From Halictus rubicundus (lineage: Eukaryota > Arthropoda > Insecta > Hymenoptera > Halictidae): DNA of 64,000 bases. The translations under genes and the position numbers were made by a program. The stretch is from assembly GCF_050948215.1 (NCBI RefSeq), contig NC_135151.1, forward strand, positions 12,130,220-12,194,219, written 5' to 3'. Under the pieces are notes generated by a model. That model had not been told where the DNA came from. It saw nothing but the letters and a program-made list of their open reading frames with translations, and did no database searches. Position 1 is the first letter of the stretch. Every line of letters begins with the position of its first letter. This document shows, piece after piece, positions 1 through 12,141 of the stretch.

Positions 1-212
1 GACGTCATATAGTTTTTACAAAATTAAGTTCAACTAAAAAGCCAATGTCGAGCAATTATTATAAAATGAATCTGTCCTCAATGAGTGAAACAAATTCAGA
101 CATACTACCGCTACCTCTACTAGCTATAAATGTTTAACCATTTACACTCGAATGGCAACTCTGGAAATTATTAAAAATTACACATGATTCGAAAGAATTC
201 TCACATTATTAA

Positions 213-787
213 CCCCTTGTCCTACCTGCTAACTCTCGAGTGCTCGGACCACAATAAACAAGAAGATCGGTCACGCGTCGAGTCATTTTGCTGTTTAGGC
301 GTGGGCGCGAACTTGCGCAAAATGCCTCTTATGACATGTAGATTTCGGCGCAATGAAAGTAAGAAAATATCGAGAACAACTGAACTACGACTCTGACTCG
401 TGTTGTTTATCTTCGGTCCGAACGCGATACCACGGGTCAAGCTCGTGCTTGTTGTTTTTGTGCCAAATTTCTTACCACTAGTCTCACCCGTTGTTGTAGG
501 ACAACGGGTTAAATGCCCTTAACAAATTGCTTAACACTGGAGCTATTGAGCCCGTCAAAACGACTGATTTCAGATTTTTTCTTTCAAAATTCTCGAAGTT
601 GTAGAAATATTTTCTTGAGAAATTTTTTAGCATACACACTTCTTTATTCGAGTACATGAAACCTGGCGAAATTCAATCCTGTTATAGTTCTAGTGTAAGT
701 AGGAGTGAATACGGTCAATTTGATCTTCTTCAAAAAATATAAAATTACTATAAAAATTGAAAGTTAAAAAGCTTCGGGTGCAAGGGG
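213..787. mobile_element. TTAA-flanked piggyBac-like non-autonomous element, 575 bp
   Basis: Seen: TTAA (209-212) is followed by CCCCTTG, and the mirror CAAGGGG (781-787) is followed by TTAA (788-791). Identical TTAA on both sides plus C-rich inverted ends is the signature of piggyBac-type insertion. There is no transposase frame. An internal hairpin pairs ACCCGTTGT (486-494) with ACAACGGGT (501-509). Ends are only 7 bp long, so the family call is moderate. Confidence 0.6.
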
Positions 788-884
788 TTAAACGTTTCAG
801 CAACGAGAAAATTGAATCTAAGCGAAAAGTGCCAGATTCAATGGAGTCCGAGAGATAAAACTATAGACATTTTAGTGAAATCGC

Positions 885-1283
885 ATGGGCAACGACAGTG
901 TGTATCGTTGCACGGCAGTAAGGGGGTTAAAGAAGAAACTTTTCTCCCGTTCGGATACGTCAATTCAACGTAATAATAGTGAAATATTGAATTCGAGCGT
1001 AAACTGCAATTTAATCGATTCTCCTCACGAATGTCTGGAGGACATGAGGATCCGAGGCAAGCTGAAAGGATACATCAACGAGAAAATTCTCGACGAAGCG
1101 AAATGCCGAGGATCCCGAGGGTTTCGAACGAACGCATCCTCGATCCTGCTCGTAGACTTGCGCGGATCAACGATAGTGATTGGCGATTACGTTAACCAAA
1201 CACCGCGGTATACGCCCCTGCAATTTGCCCGAGGATCATCTTCCCCTAATCGTCGTGCTAATAACAGGATTACAGAGGCCTGA
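885..1283 (+). other. Open frame of 132 codons, unrecognised
   Basis: A plus-strand frame runs from ATG 885 to TGA. No domain, signal peptide or family motif can be seen. The DNA between about 1020 and 1260 is less AT-rich than its surroundings. It may be chance or a fragment of decayed coding DNA; no splice partners were found. Confidence 0.12.
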
Positions 1284-1675
1284 CTATGGAATCGTATACT
1301 TATCCCTAATTCAGTGTATCGTTATTAATATATGTATATATGTGGATGAAATTTATATAAAAATATACATATAAATATTTCCCCGTATGATTACGCATAT
1401 TTTTGTAATAATATGTATCATGGTCAACGCGTATTAATCAAATTAGAGATCAATTAAATTCTGTGCTCTAAACATCGTTTCTCACCTGCTGGTGCATTCG
1501 AATTTGCAAGGGCATGTGTTATGGCGATATTAATTGTGATACAATCACCGGCGAATTTTATATTATTTGTTACAGCCTGTTTCTGAGAAAATGTTTAAAA
1601 GACGATCACTGGATTGTTACCAGTTATTCAGAAGGGTTAATTCTGGTTTCACTAGCTAAATTGCTTCGACTCTGT

Positions 1676-2080
1676 CGAAGTTTCTAAGGATTATAATTTG
1701 CGAATGAACACGCTGATTCAATTATTCTTGAATAACCATATTTTTATTGTTTTGTACTGTTTCAATGTTGTGGTGCTTGTCAAATATTTTTACTCGATCG
1801 CGAGGGTTGTTTGATCGCAATTACCTCGTCGAAAATATAATTAAAATGTACGAGATGAATTTTCTAGGGATTTTAGTTTGCCACTCAACGTTTATTCAAT
1901 CGTCCTTGAATTCTTCTGATATTTTTCAGCTTCGTGCTGTTTCTACTCGTTTCTAACAAAAATGCATTCCTGCTTGACACCCGATGTTCGTCAAATATCT
2001 GTATTCGAGAGCGAGGGTTGTTTGATCGAAAATATCAAATATCATGATCACGTCGAAAATATTGTCGAGTATGGTGCTAG
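1676..2080. repeat. Diverged tandem duplication, about 211-bp unit
   Basis: Seen: GAGGGTTGTTTGATCG occurs at 1802 and again at 2013. The neighbouring phrases (GTCAAATAT upstream, CGTCGAAAATAT downstream, TCAAT..TTGAAT further left) recur in the same order. Two degenerate copies, no coding meaning seen. Confidence 0.6.
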
Positions 2081-2718
2081 TACGGATTGAAGATTATACT
2101 CACGTGTAATGGGAATAAGAGGGGCTGGCCTGTTCGATGTGCGTAGCCGTTGACAAGCCTTGCACAATGGCAGCGGATGGGTCCCTAGCTGGCGACGAAT
2201 TTTGGGCCGGCTGTACAGCGTGATGGTAGCGTTGGCACATTTCGGCCAAGTTCCACCCATGGGCATCCATATATTAACACTGCTTCGCTTTTCTTTGGCG
2301 TACCATCCATTTCACACGTGTTGTGACACTCCCTCTTCTCTTGGCCCTCCTCTCGTTTACTTTATTCTTTTTCTTTTTTACTATTTTCACTTCCGTGTAG
2401 ACTCGACCGTAGGCAAGTCGCAACGGGAATCGCAACAGCGAACGACACTCGCACAATTATTGTCCGTTCGTCGATTCGAAATTCGAAACATTGCACTTCA
2501 AACTCCGTAATCACTGCCGGGCCGTCTTCTTTGTTCGAATCGTCGCGACCACAGAAATACTGAAACAGAGTGGAAAGTGATTTGAGTATGCGTGGTACGG
2601 GTCCGCTAAAGGATTAGGCTACTTAAAGATTCCCGGAAATTAAAGAATCATTTTTCAGCTGTGTTGCGACGGCAACACCGAAGGTCAAACGTACCCCATC
2701 ATGCCCCAAGCGGATTAA

Positions 2719-2841
2719 GGTCAATTTACACTATACGGCACGGACCGTGCAGTATAGTGTGAACGGTCCCATTTAAAACGCATGTTTCAGTGTTTTGTCG
2801 TGACGGTACGTACCGGTCCGTGCCGTGTAGTGTAATTGACC
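2719..2841. mobile_element. 123-bp MITE with about 28-bp inverted ends
   Basis: Seen: left end GGTCAATTTACACTATACGG (from 2719, continuing to 2747) and right end 2814-2841 are inverted copies, differing by one base and one indel. The centre pairs poorly. The flanks are TTAA on the left and TTTA on the right, too weak to fix a target duplication. There is no coding capacity; the superfamily is undecided. Confidence 0.7.
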
Positions 2842-5800
2842 TTTAGGCGACATATCTAGAAAGGATGTTTCAACAGGAAAAAAGCACACGCGGATCAGCT
2901 GCGAACTGACATATTATATTAGTTCACAACCACCACACTCCGAAAGAACCACCGAAACGACGAGCGGACGGACGTCTATAAATCACGCCATTGACGACCG
3001 AAGACAATACGAAGAGGAATTTCATGACAGTTTCCCAGTTCTCAACTTGAAGTCCTTCCGATGCACCCACATCCAATTACAAAACGCAACATTTCCCCAC
3101 CTAAATCCACCCCTAACCAATCACGGAAAAACCGAGGTGACGACGGACAGGACACGACGAGACAGAATCAGAAATCGAAAAGGCGTAAGATCGAAACGAC
3201 TAACTATTTCGACCATAGACAACTAAAATCGCGAATCATCGTAATATAGTGCAGTAAAGTGTACATAGGCAACCGACTCGCACTTATTATACACCCAAGG
3301 TGCTCAGTATCCTTTAGCACATACTGGGAAGAAGGCAACAATACCAATCAATAAACAAACTTGTTATAATTTCTTAGGGAACGTTGTTGTTCGGTGAATT
3401 TTCAAGTGACTGAAAAATAGGTCCGTTAAAGTTTAGATATCGAAGCGTAATTAATAGGAAAATTTTGCTTTTTGGATTCAGTTATGAGGTGCACTGTTTC
3501 ACCCTCTTTAAAAAAGAATTTTTGGTCCAGCGTCCTTTAATGACGACTATAAGAAGCGCATGAAAAATGAATAATTTCTCACGACAATTTCTTCTTAGAA
3601 TCGTCAATTGTGTAACTACAACTAATTGCTATACGAGGGTTAATAACAAATAATGTACCTAACAGTTACAAGTACACGTACTTGAGAAATTCGGATGGTT
3701 AAAACCCAATAGGTTCACTCGAGAGGTATTTTCAGGTGTCGCTAAATTATCGTAGAACTCAAACATTCAATTTAGTACAAGATTTTGTTGGCAAACAACA
3801 AGCGTCCCGGCGACCAATTCGATAGCGATCGACAGAAAGCTGCAGATGCAGCTAAGACTGACGCTAGGTTCACTAACCCTGCTTCTTTTGAACCTAAATA
3901 ACATTGCAGGCCACTTTTACTCCCAAATATGTGCGATGGAGGATCGATAAAACGTAAGTAAGTATCCGCAATTGGAAATTCAGATTCTCATTTATTAGCT
4001 ATGCAGTTACGTTGCCGCCTCACTGGTACGTTTACGCAGGGCGTTTCCGATTTGGTGGTATAATCGAGAATGGTATAAACCGAGGTATAATCAAGAATTC
4101 CATTTTGTCTGACACTTCGCTTTTGAGAAAATCGAATTTCGAAATGTCGTCGTTGGTGCGTGCTGTTAAACAGAAAGACCGTGTGTGATTATGACCGACC
4201 GATTCTACTTATAAATACCGCAGCGCGAGAACGAGTCTTCAAAATCATCTACAGAAATGTTACTATACTATACTATCGATTTATTTTCTCGTTTAGAATC
4301 ACCCCCTCCTACTAATAATTAAAAGGATGCAACAGTTTTTACTCATTCCTCCGTAACTGTGAAACCTACCTTCTACGAATCGCAGAATATTTTGTTAACG
4401 AGTGTTTTTTGTACGAGTATAATTTCCACGAAGTATTGAAAGCTATCTCATGATCACCCTAAATATTTCAGAATTTTAGGTATTCTGAAACTCTGATCAC
4501 GATCACCAAACTGAAAGTGATCGTTTACGCAAAATGAAAATTCAGTTTTCTGTTTCACCCAATCATTTTCGTCACAAATCTACAAAACTCCGCTAACAAA
4601 CGTTAAACGAAGAAGCATCGACTACCGTCGAACTAGTTACATTATGTCAACGAGTTTTGCGAGTTAATATTAATCTTCTCGTGATCCCCGATCGCAAAAC
4701 AAGCTCTCGCGAAATTCGTATAGACAGACGATTCAAACTTCAGATTATCCGCGGGTTGTTGTGGCTGTCTTCGGTTTTTCTAGTACCTCTTTCGAAGTTC
4801 AGATGATCGGCGTTGAATGCCAGCCAATTACGATGATCGGGCTGACAAAAACATCGAAGTAAATGAGAACGGCTCGCGGCAACATTAGAAAGTCAGCCAG
4901 CGCGCCGCGTTGATTTACAATTTTCAGATTTTACGTATAGAGGTATATCAACGAATCTCGAACAGATAAAATTGTACGCTCGTTACGCCGTTTGCATGCG
5001 ATTATGTGTTTCCTTTCTTCGCTAGTCTCCGGGGCCCGGCTTGAAGATGTGTATCATCGTGAAATCATGAACGTCGTCGCGGACACAGAAACGAGAAAAA
5101 TTGAGGGAAGAACTTCGCAAAAATAATTGCGCTTTTTCTGCGGATTTTTATGCACAATTAAAGTTGTCTGTATTAATTGCATGACACAGCAGCCACGTAT
5201 ACATTTGTTTCCTTTTCCCAACCATTTTATTGGGAACGATATGTGCAGTTGGAAACAATATTATACTTAAATTCTTTAAATCTTTTTACTGTTTCCCACT
5301 TGATCTACTCTTCATCCCCGAGACTTTTATCCGTCACGGAATGTTTGATACCCGTTTTAAGTTGTATGCTTATCAATAGTCCCCCTCCCCCGACCAAACG
5401 CATTGTTAACATTGCAGCTTCTGCCATTTTACATATTTATAACGAATTTTCTTTTTCTCCGTTTCCACTTTGACGGGAACCATAGTCCAATGATAAAGAG
5501 TTGCGACGAAAGACGGTAGATGAAGCACATCGTTGTACTGAATGCAACAAGATGAAACCCCGGTTCGGAAAAATTGCTCAAGTTTAAACCAATGGAAACC
5601 GCAATTTTGCAGCAAGTTAATATTAACCGACAATCTCGGTGAATTTTTCAGCGCACCATCATCGTTACGCCAGTCTATAGCATTCCGTGAGCTTTGGTGT
5701 CTCCATCCTCGTAATGACATACACCGCACGATGCAACGAATATCGCGTATCGATCTGGCATTATGATTATTATTGCGTTATGCCTTGCCACGATCGAGAG

Positions 5801-6387
5801 ACCCCCGTTCGCAACGCGTATACGCTCGACGTGCGCGAAACGAACAGCTAAAAGTAGAAACGAGATCTTCAGAAGAAATTCTAACTTGAATTGTTAACAG
5901 CTTTTCCAGTTATTTAATCTGTTAGGGGGTCGCTTTTCAACTCTGGAGTGCATAGCCATAATTGAAAGCTTGGATAATGCATCTAGCAAATATTCCTATC
6001 AGACTCCGGATTTGACAACCTATTTTTCGATTAATTCGATTAATTCGCCAAGCGATACGTTTGAGCAAATTAATAGTTGTGGGAATTTTTTTACGACAGG
6101 ACATCGGGGAATGTTCTTTCTTGTCAGCGTTATAATTAGAGAAGGTGGACGAATCAGATAGCCGGACGGTATTATAAACTTTATCGGCGCGTAATAAATT
6201 CAAGCTCGCGACATCGTAGCACACACACACGCGTCATATTAATCGTCGACCGAGCAACCTCGTCGTCGTGTGCCGCTATGACTAGCCGATAATACTGTGA
6301 TTCGAGAGGCCAGGCTTGATTCGAGGGTCTACCCGGTGGAGGAAATAAATGTAACAATACCTACGGACAACCAGCCGCATTTAACAA
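2842..6387. other. No gene recognised
   Basis: AT-rich to mixed DNA. Open frames are short (under about 110 codons) and show no family motif. No strong repeat boundary was found apart from dispersed AT tracts. Confidence 0.5.
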
Positions 6388-6573
6388 TAAACCTACCGAG
6401 CCTTAAAAGTAACTGATACATGTTGTCTTATAAAAATGTCGAGATTGAATTTATTTGGATTTTGTGCCGTTCGTATTATAATACATGCCCTACTAAAGCA
6501 TCTTTATAATTTCAGTGGTTGTAAAACAAAAAATCTGGGACCGGTCATTTTGACCTGCGGTGGTAGGTTTAGT
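6388..6573. mobile_element. MITE family B, copy 1
   Basis: Seen: left end TAAACCTACCGAGCCTTAAA and right end GGTGGTAGGTTTAGTG give a short inverted repeat (TAAACCTACC). Near the right end lies the palindromic ACCGGTCATTTTGACC. A second copy at 22705-22880 shares both ends and most of the interior in the same order, which establishes a dispersed family. Confidence 0.6.
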
Positions 6574-6703
6574 GTCAATAAACGCGCCCCGTCGCACGCT
6601 CGAGAGGTGCGCGCGGACAATCGCGCGATAATAAGCCGCGGATTATAGCAAATCGGTAAGAAAGTTGTAAACTTTCTCGAGACTCAGCTTGCACAGTCAC
6701 AAG

Positions 6704-6806
6704 TAGACTGCGGATCATTGTGCAAAAAAATACAACTTTGAATTACAAGACACTGGGACTGAATGAAAAATCTCCTCCTTTAATAGTTCTGATAAGTCGA
6801 CGGTCG
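6704..6806 (+). mobile_element. hAT-like MITE family A, partial copy
   Basis: Left end TAGACTGCGGATCATTGTGC matches the family A left end. The copy fades after about 100 bp and abuts another copy in the opposite orientation. Confidence 0.5.
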
Positions 6807-6958
6807 GACTGCGGATTCTCGAGTAGATCGAATACAAAATATTGAACGCATTTGAAGGATTTAAAGATACTGTGCTTTCAGCTCTATAAAATTATTTTAA
6901 AAAAAGAAACGGATGTCTGTACAGCTCCACAATATTTATTTTGCGTTTTTCGCAGTCT
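6806..6958 (-). mobile_element. hAT-like MITE family A, reverse copy
   Basis: Starts GGACTGCGGATT and ends TATTTTGCGTTTTTCGCAGTC, the two family A ends in reverse order. Diverged. Confidence 0.5.
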
Positions 6959-7137
6959 CCGATGATAATATGCTGATAATCTCTTTTATCCTTCTATTTC
7001 ATGTTTCCTTGCATTGCATAACTAGTTGGACAAAACGCCGCGCGTTGCGTTGTATTAGGCGTTCCCCAATGATCGCTTTGTTTTCGATTAGTGCATGCGA
7101 TACGAGTTCAGAGTAGCTTCGTAAACACAGTGATGAA

Positions 7138-7281
7138 TAAATTGCGGATCTTTATGCGAAACAAACACTGTCCAAGTAAAGAACAGTTATTTCTTTTAAT
7201 AACTTCGGTAAGTCGAAAACAACAGAACAATATTCTTAGATCTATTCGTTTTTCTCATAAACGGATAAAATCCGCAGTCCA
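7138..7281 (+). mobile_element. hAT-like MITE family A, complete copy with target duplication
   Basis: Seen: element runs from the degenerate start TAAATTGCGGATC to the end ATCCGCAGTCCA. Flanks are GTGATGAA (7130-7137) and GTGATGAT (7282-7289), an 8-bp duplication with one mismatch. This helps define the family as hAT-like. Confidence 0.75.
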
Positions 7282-7299
7282 GTGATGATGATAAATGAA

Positions 7300-8560
7300 T
7301 ACGGGCTTAGCTAACGAGTAAAATTTCTCCGTTTGATTTGTCTTTTGATCAGACTAGTTCGAAATTATTAATGAATATAAAATATATTCTTCAACTGGAA
7401 TTTATTAAGAAACTTTTGATTCTCGTAAATGCAGTCGGAGGCTACGTTGAGCATCTTGCGTTAAGTGCATATGCATATGCACCCGCTGCACTCAAGGGGT
7501 TAATGAGAATAGCGAGCCGCAATTTACATCGGACAGTAGTGCAATACGAGAGCGAAAGAAAGGTTTTAGGAAATTGCGATAATAAATAGATGAGATAGAA
7601 CGCCACTTTTCTAAATTGACAACTTCGCAAGCTTGATTATTCTTGATTATACATCGTACGCTTAACCATGTACAGCAGTGTTGCACGCGACTAGAAATAT
7701 TTTTGAATTTAAAATAGACCTTGAGCTGTGATATACGAGTTCACGGCAACATATGTGTAAATGCTTCTGAAACTTCCGTTTGTATAGGGGGTTTCGAAGG
7801 TTCACGATTCAAGTCCGCTCGAATAAAACATAAAAAGCTTTCTTCCGATTGGATACAAATTTTGGAGCTGAAGAACGAACAGTTCGAAAGAGAAAGTACA
7901 CTTTTACCAACGCATTTCTGCATGCGCATATATGCATTCCGATCTAAGATCAACATTTCTCTCGTTATCCTGTGGGAAGACCTCTCGAGACGCATTGATA
8001 AACAAAATAATTAGTTCGCGAGACCGACGAATGTAAAAACCAATGTACGAAGCGTTCGTTAAGTTTAATAAAGACATTTCAGGAATTAACAGTGTCTTCA
8101 ACGTCAGCTGGATGCATTATACAGTGTGGTCTTGGAAGACCTCTTCGAACAGTTCGCCTGAAAATTTTTATTCATTGCATACATACACTATTGTCCAGTG
8201 GCCAACTATTAACTACAATAAAATTGCATTTCATTTCAATTCAAAGGGAATTCATAACATAGCAGATTCCGTTCGAAATGACTTGATGGTACAAGGGGTT
8301 AGATAAAGAAGTCAGTAATTTTTATAATTTTAATAATTCCGTAATAAAACACCGGTCATTTGACCGTGGTAAGTTCAGTGTGTTCAGCATCGACATTTTT
8401 ACCGCAAGTACGCCTTACGCATCCGAATATGAAAATTCTGTACGAATATAACCCGAAGGTTTCGCATAGCGTGCAAAATAGCAGCGTTATGATAAGACAA
8501 TCGTAGCAAGAGAAAATAAACTAGTTATGAAAGTGCTTAGACTCCGTAGATAGAACGGTC
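7300..8560. other. No gene; isolated transposon-end motifs
   Basis: Holds CAAGGGGTTA motifs at about 7494 and 8290 that resemble right ends of the TTAA family, and at 8351-8385 the family B right-end palindrome (ACCGGTCATTTGACC). Open frames here are short and unrecognised. Confidence 0.4.
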
Positions 8561-8815
8561 GTAAAGGAGGAAAAGTTTTCAGCCGAATATGTGCGCACGG
8601 CTGGATTTTCGACACAGGGAACAGGACGATCGAAATCAGTCGGGTATCTCGCGCACGATCGATCGATGCATGAACTCGGTTATCGAGCCTGGGATCGCCA
8701 TTAACGAAGGTTTCACGGTGGATTTTCGAAAAATCGACTCGGATCGCGCGCTGCCTTGTTTCCTCCCTCCGTTCTCCTCGTCTCGCTCTCTCTCTTTTGC
8801 TCTCTCTCTTTCTCT

Positions 8816-8847
<32 letters not shown>

Positions 8848-10780
8848 GTTGGTCTGTCTCCCCCGCGTCTCCCTCTCCCTCTCGCTCTGTCTCTCTCATC
8901 CACCCACGCGCGGCGCAACAACGAAACCGGCCGGCGCGGCGGCTGAGAGAGAGTGTATTTCTTGCTTATTATCCTTTCCTTCGATTTCCTACCGTAAGGA
9001 AAAAGAATACAGTTCTCGGATGGTGGCGTACGTATCGACGGTATCCTCTCAGTGCCCTCGGTGTGACTCACGCGTCGAGGCGTACTCGCCCCGGAGATTT
9101 ACAGCTCATTACCGATTTCATAGCCCGAAGTCACGATCGATCCTCCGCGGGCGTAACTTCATAATCCGGGACGACGACGACAACTACAACATAGCGCGCG
9201 TCAATCGAATCCGCGTGTCGTCTGGTAGACTCCTATCGTATGCTGGATCGCGAGCTACAATGCAACCGAAAGGTGGCAAAAAATCAAGCTCGCGGGCTAG
9301 ATAGGTCAGGACCCGGAGAACTTAGAGAACGTCGTTCTTAGCCCATAGGTCGGCGAGAACCCGCGTCGTCGCGTCCCCGAGAAACCCATTCACTTCGACA
9401 GCCGAATAACTTCCTATTTACCTTTCAGTTTCTCCAGGGCATCTCCAGTGGTAGAATCGAACCGCCGATTTCCGACCCAGTTTCCGTGGGTCCCCGGGGT
9501 CCGTCTCTCGCCGGTTTGTCACAAAAATGTTCTTTTCGAATTCCACTAACGCGAATAGGCCAAGCTTGAGCACCCACGAAGTTGTCCTTCGGCTATCGAG
9601 CACCAGCAATCTCTCACGGTTCCGCGAAGCAATCGGCGCTCGTAATCAACAGCCGCGAGACCGATCGGGCCTCGTGCGGGCCGCGTGCGTCTATGAGCTC
9701 TCGCATGAATCGTTGGATCCGCGGCCGGGATCGATCGCCGCGTCGAGGAGAGGATCGGCAGTCGGAAAGAGGCGCAAAAGTGTCCGTGCGTCGTTTGTCG
9801 TGCGCGCGGGTGTAATGATTACGTTTACCCCGAGCACGTTGTTGGCGGTACAGCCGTGATCTACCGGAGCATAAACACTTCGGTTCGTTCGACGTGTGCA
9901 CGACGAGCGTAATGCTGTGGTCCACGTTACCCGCTCCACGCCGCTGGAAATGTCAAACGACGACGACGTTCGCCTGGTTCACCGTTGTGCCGACATCGAC
10001 GGCCGTCGCTCGACGCGGCGCGCAACTGTGACATAATACGACGGCGATCCGGAGATTTGAAAATCGTTCTCGTTTCGCGTCCGGGATCGATTGTCACGGA
10101 GCTCGTTGTCGCGATCACGTTGATCCACGGTTCTCGACTTCGTCCTTGATCGTCGTCGAGGCACGGACGGGAGGTCTAGGCGATCGAAGGTGATCGTCGT
10201 TCCTCGACAGATTTTCTCGTACCAGATCTCCGGTTTCTTTTCGTTGTGCCGCGCGGGATCCAGCGAGATCTAGCGATCACGGCGCGCTGCGCTGGTCGGG
10301 CGCGTGTGTCCAACTCGAACGCGGCGCAGCCGGCTCGACTCGACTCGGCTCGGCTCGGCTCGAATCTCTCTCTCTCGCGTGTTCCGTGGTGCACGACTCG
10401 AGCGCGGACTGAAGTCGACCGCGTCGTAAGGTGAGCGGAGGTGACTTGCGACTCGAGTCGACTCGACTCGACTCAACTCGAGTCGACTCGACTCCCCTCG
10501 ACGCCGCTCGACTCGATTCGGCCTGGGCCGAACCATCAGCCCAGCCCAGTGGCGGCGGCGCGCCGCGACTTACCTTTCTACGATTATGCCTTATGCCGCG
10601 ATCGCGCCGCGGTATCGCGACCTGTTCTACACCACCGTCTCGCAGGTATACGTGTGCACGGATTTACGCGTACCGGCGGCGGCGCGGCGCTCCGGGCTCC
10701 CTCGTGCTCTGTCACATTTCTTAGCCTACCCTATCGTCCTTTCTCTATCTGCCGACTGTTACTATCTCCTATGAACGGCA
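8560..10780. promoter_or_regulatory. GC- and CpG-rich island with CT tract and GACTC repeats
   Basis: Seen: many CG dinucleotides, a pure CT run at 8821-8847 and pentamer arrays GACTC/GGCTC at 10333-10362 and 10450-10518. Frames up to about 220 codons on both strands are Ser/Leu/Arg low complexity and not believable proteins. A splice-donor-like GTCGTAAG|GTGAGC occurs at 10424-10437. Inference: this could be a promoter with a non-coding first exon; no coding exon was identified. Confidence 0.35.
10333..10518. repeat. GACTC / GGCTC pentamer repeats
   Basis: Two arrays of the CG-containing pentamer (10333-10362 and 10450-10518), interrupted by unique sequence. Units vary between GACTC and GGCTC. 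Confidence 0.8.
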
Positions 10781-11050
10781 TACTCTCTCTCTCTCTCTCC
10801 CTCTCTCTTCCTCTTCTTACTTCCTTCTTTCTCCTTCTTGTTCTCTCCCTCTCTCTTCTGCTCGAACGCTACAGCCTACCTTCGCACCGTTTCGTTTTGT
10901 CTCGTATCCCTCTCGCTCGCACCACCTCAGGCCGCCTGTGGATACGCCCATGCATAGGCGGCACGTCTACACCACTGCTCCAAGGGGTTACATACCTCGG
11001 ACAAAGTCGAAAAGAGCGATTTCTTGAAATTTCTACCGGCAGTATGATTA

Positions 11051-11130
11051 CTGGACAGCGGATCTTTATGCAAAATAAAAATGTTCTATCTGAATTGCAA
11101 CTCGAGTGAAATAGAGATTTATTTTCTTTC
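11051..11130 (+). mobile_element. hAT-like MITE family A, left part interrupted by a TTAA element
   Basis: Starts CTGGACAGCGGATCTTTATG and follows the 15616 copy as far as TTTTCTTTCTTAA. The next element begins exactly at that TTAA. The rest of the MITE was not found on the far side. Confidence 0.6.
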
Positions 11131-11134
11131 TTAA

Positions 11135-11351
11135 CCCCTTGCTCTGCAATATCGAGTCAGAGTTTATGATGAAGATTCTCAACAGAGTCTAATAAATAAA
11201 ATTCTATTTTGTGGTAGTCAACGTACATATAACCTTTGGAGATAACATAGGCATACAGTGAATATAAACTTTCTTTTTTTTTTTCTATGACATTCTGAAC
11301 GATGAAGAATTTCTAATCGCTGCAACACAAAGTAAATAGCAATGCAAGGGG
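11135..11351. mobile_element. TTAA-type element inserted in a family A MITE
   Basis: Seen: TTAA (11131-11134) then CCCCTTG, and on the right CAAGGGG followed by CTAG where TTAA is expected. Interior shares TGATGAAGAT and a GATAACATAGGCATA-like stretch with the sequence at 20195-20397. Confidence 0.55.
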
Positions 11352-11937
11352 CTAGTACAATGCTCCCTTGAACAACGAGTTCTTTCTTGACAATTTTTTT
11401 TTTTTACATTTTTTTCTAATCAATTTTCTTTGTCATGGCGAATAAGAGAGGCGAAGATGAACCGTTGATGAATTCGTTCGTGTGAATTAATTCCTCAAAG
11501 ATTGCCCTTGCATACAAGAAGCAGTGGCGCCGAATTCAACCACATAATAAACTGTAAAGGTATTGGCAGACACTGCGAGGCTGCTGCAAGGTGAGCTAAA
11601 GATTGTCGATTTTGCACATGTATTGCAAAAATATTTAAAAGTGTGTGTATTTTGCAGGGGGAGCTTCGTAACTTCGTGAATTTCACTCTACGTCAGCTCG
11701 TGTCCCTAACCCCCGTATGGTTCGAGGAAGCACTGTATGTTCAAAAGGTTGAAAGTAATATAGCGGTACTTATAAATTTTTCTAATGTTTTTACTGTTTC
11801 AAATTATAATTACTCATTTTTGTCATAAATCCACTCGCTGTCCAATGATTACGGCGACCATACATCCTCCATTTAAGAGTGCAATCCTTTAGTTCACGGC
11901 TCGATTGGAATTAATGTAAAACCTCCACAAACTGGTG

Positions 11938-12141
11938 ATATATTGCGGATCTATGTGCAAAATAAACCTGATCTTCATCAATTGCATACCAAACTGTTGT
12001 CCGGTAGAAATATCATTCCTGCTTTAATACCTTCAAAAAGCTGAAAACAATACATTGATACTCTTAAATTCTTCGAATCCTTGTACTATTTCGAACTGCG
12101 CTTACCAATGTTTGCCATAAACGCAAAAGCTCGCGGTTTAG
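11938..12141 (+). mobile_element. hAT-like MITE family A, diverged copy
   Basis: Left TATTGCGGATCTATGTGCAA, interior CTTCAAAAAGCTGAAAACAA shared with the copy at 39722, right end GCCATAAACGCAAAAGCTCG. Clearly one diverged family member. Confidence 0.6.

Noticed and set aside
8487..9304. Several 180-194-codon frames on both strands
   Set aside because: They read through the CT tract as Ser/Leu or Arg/Glu repeats; mutually overlapping and without domains.
10441..11109. 222-codon plus-strand frame
   Set aside because: Starts in GACTC pentamer repeats, passes a CT tract and ends inside a MITE.
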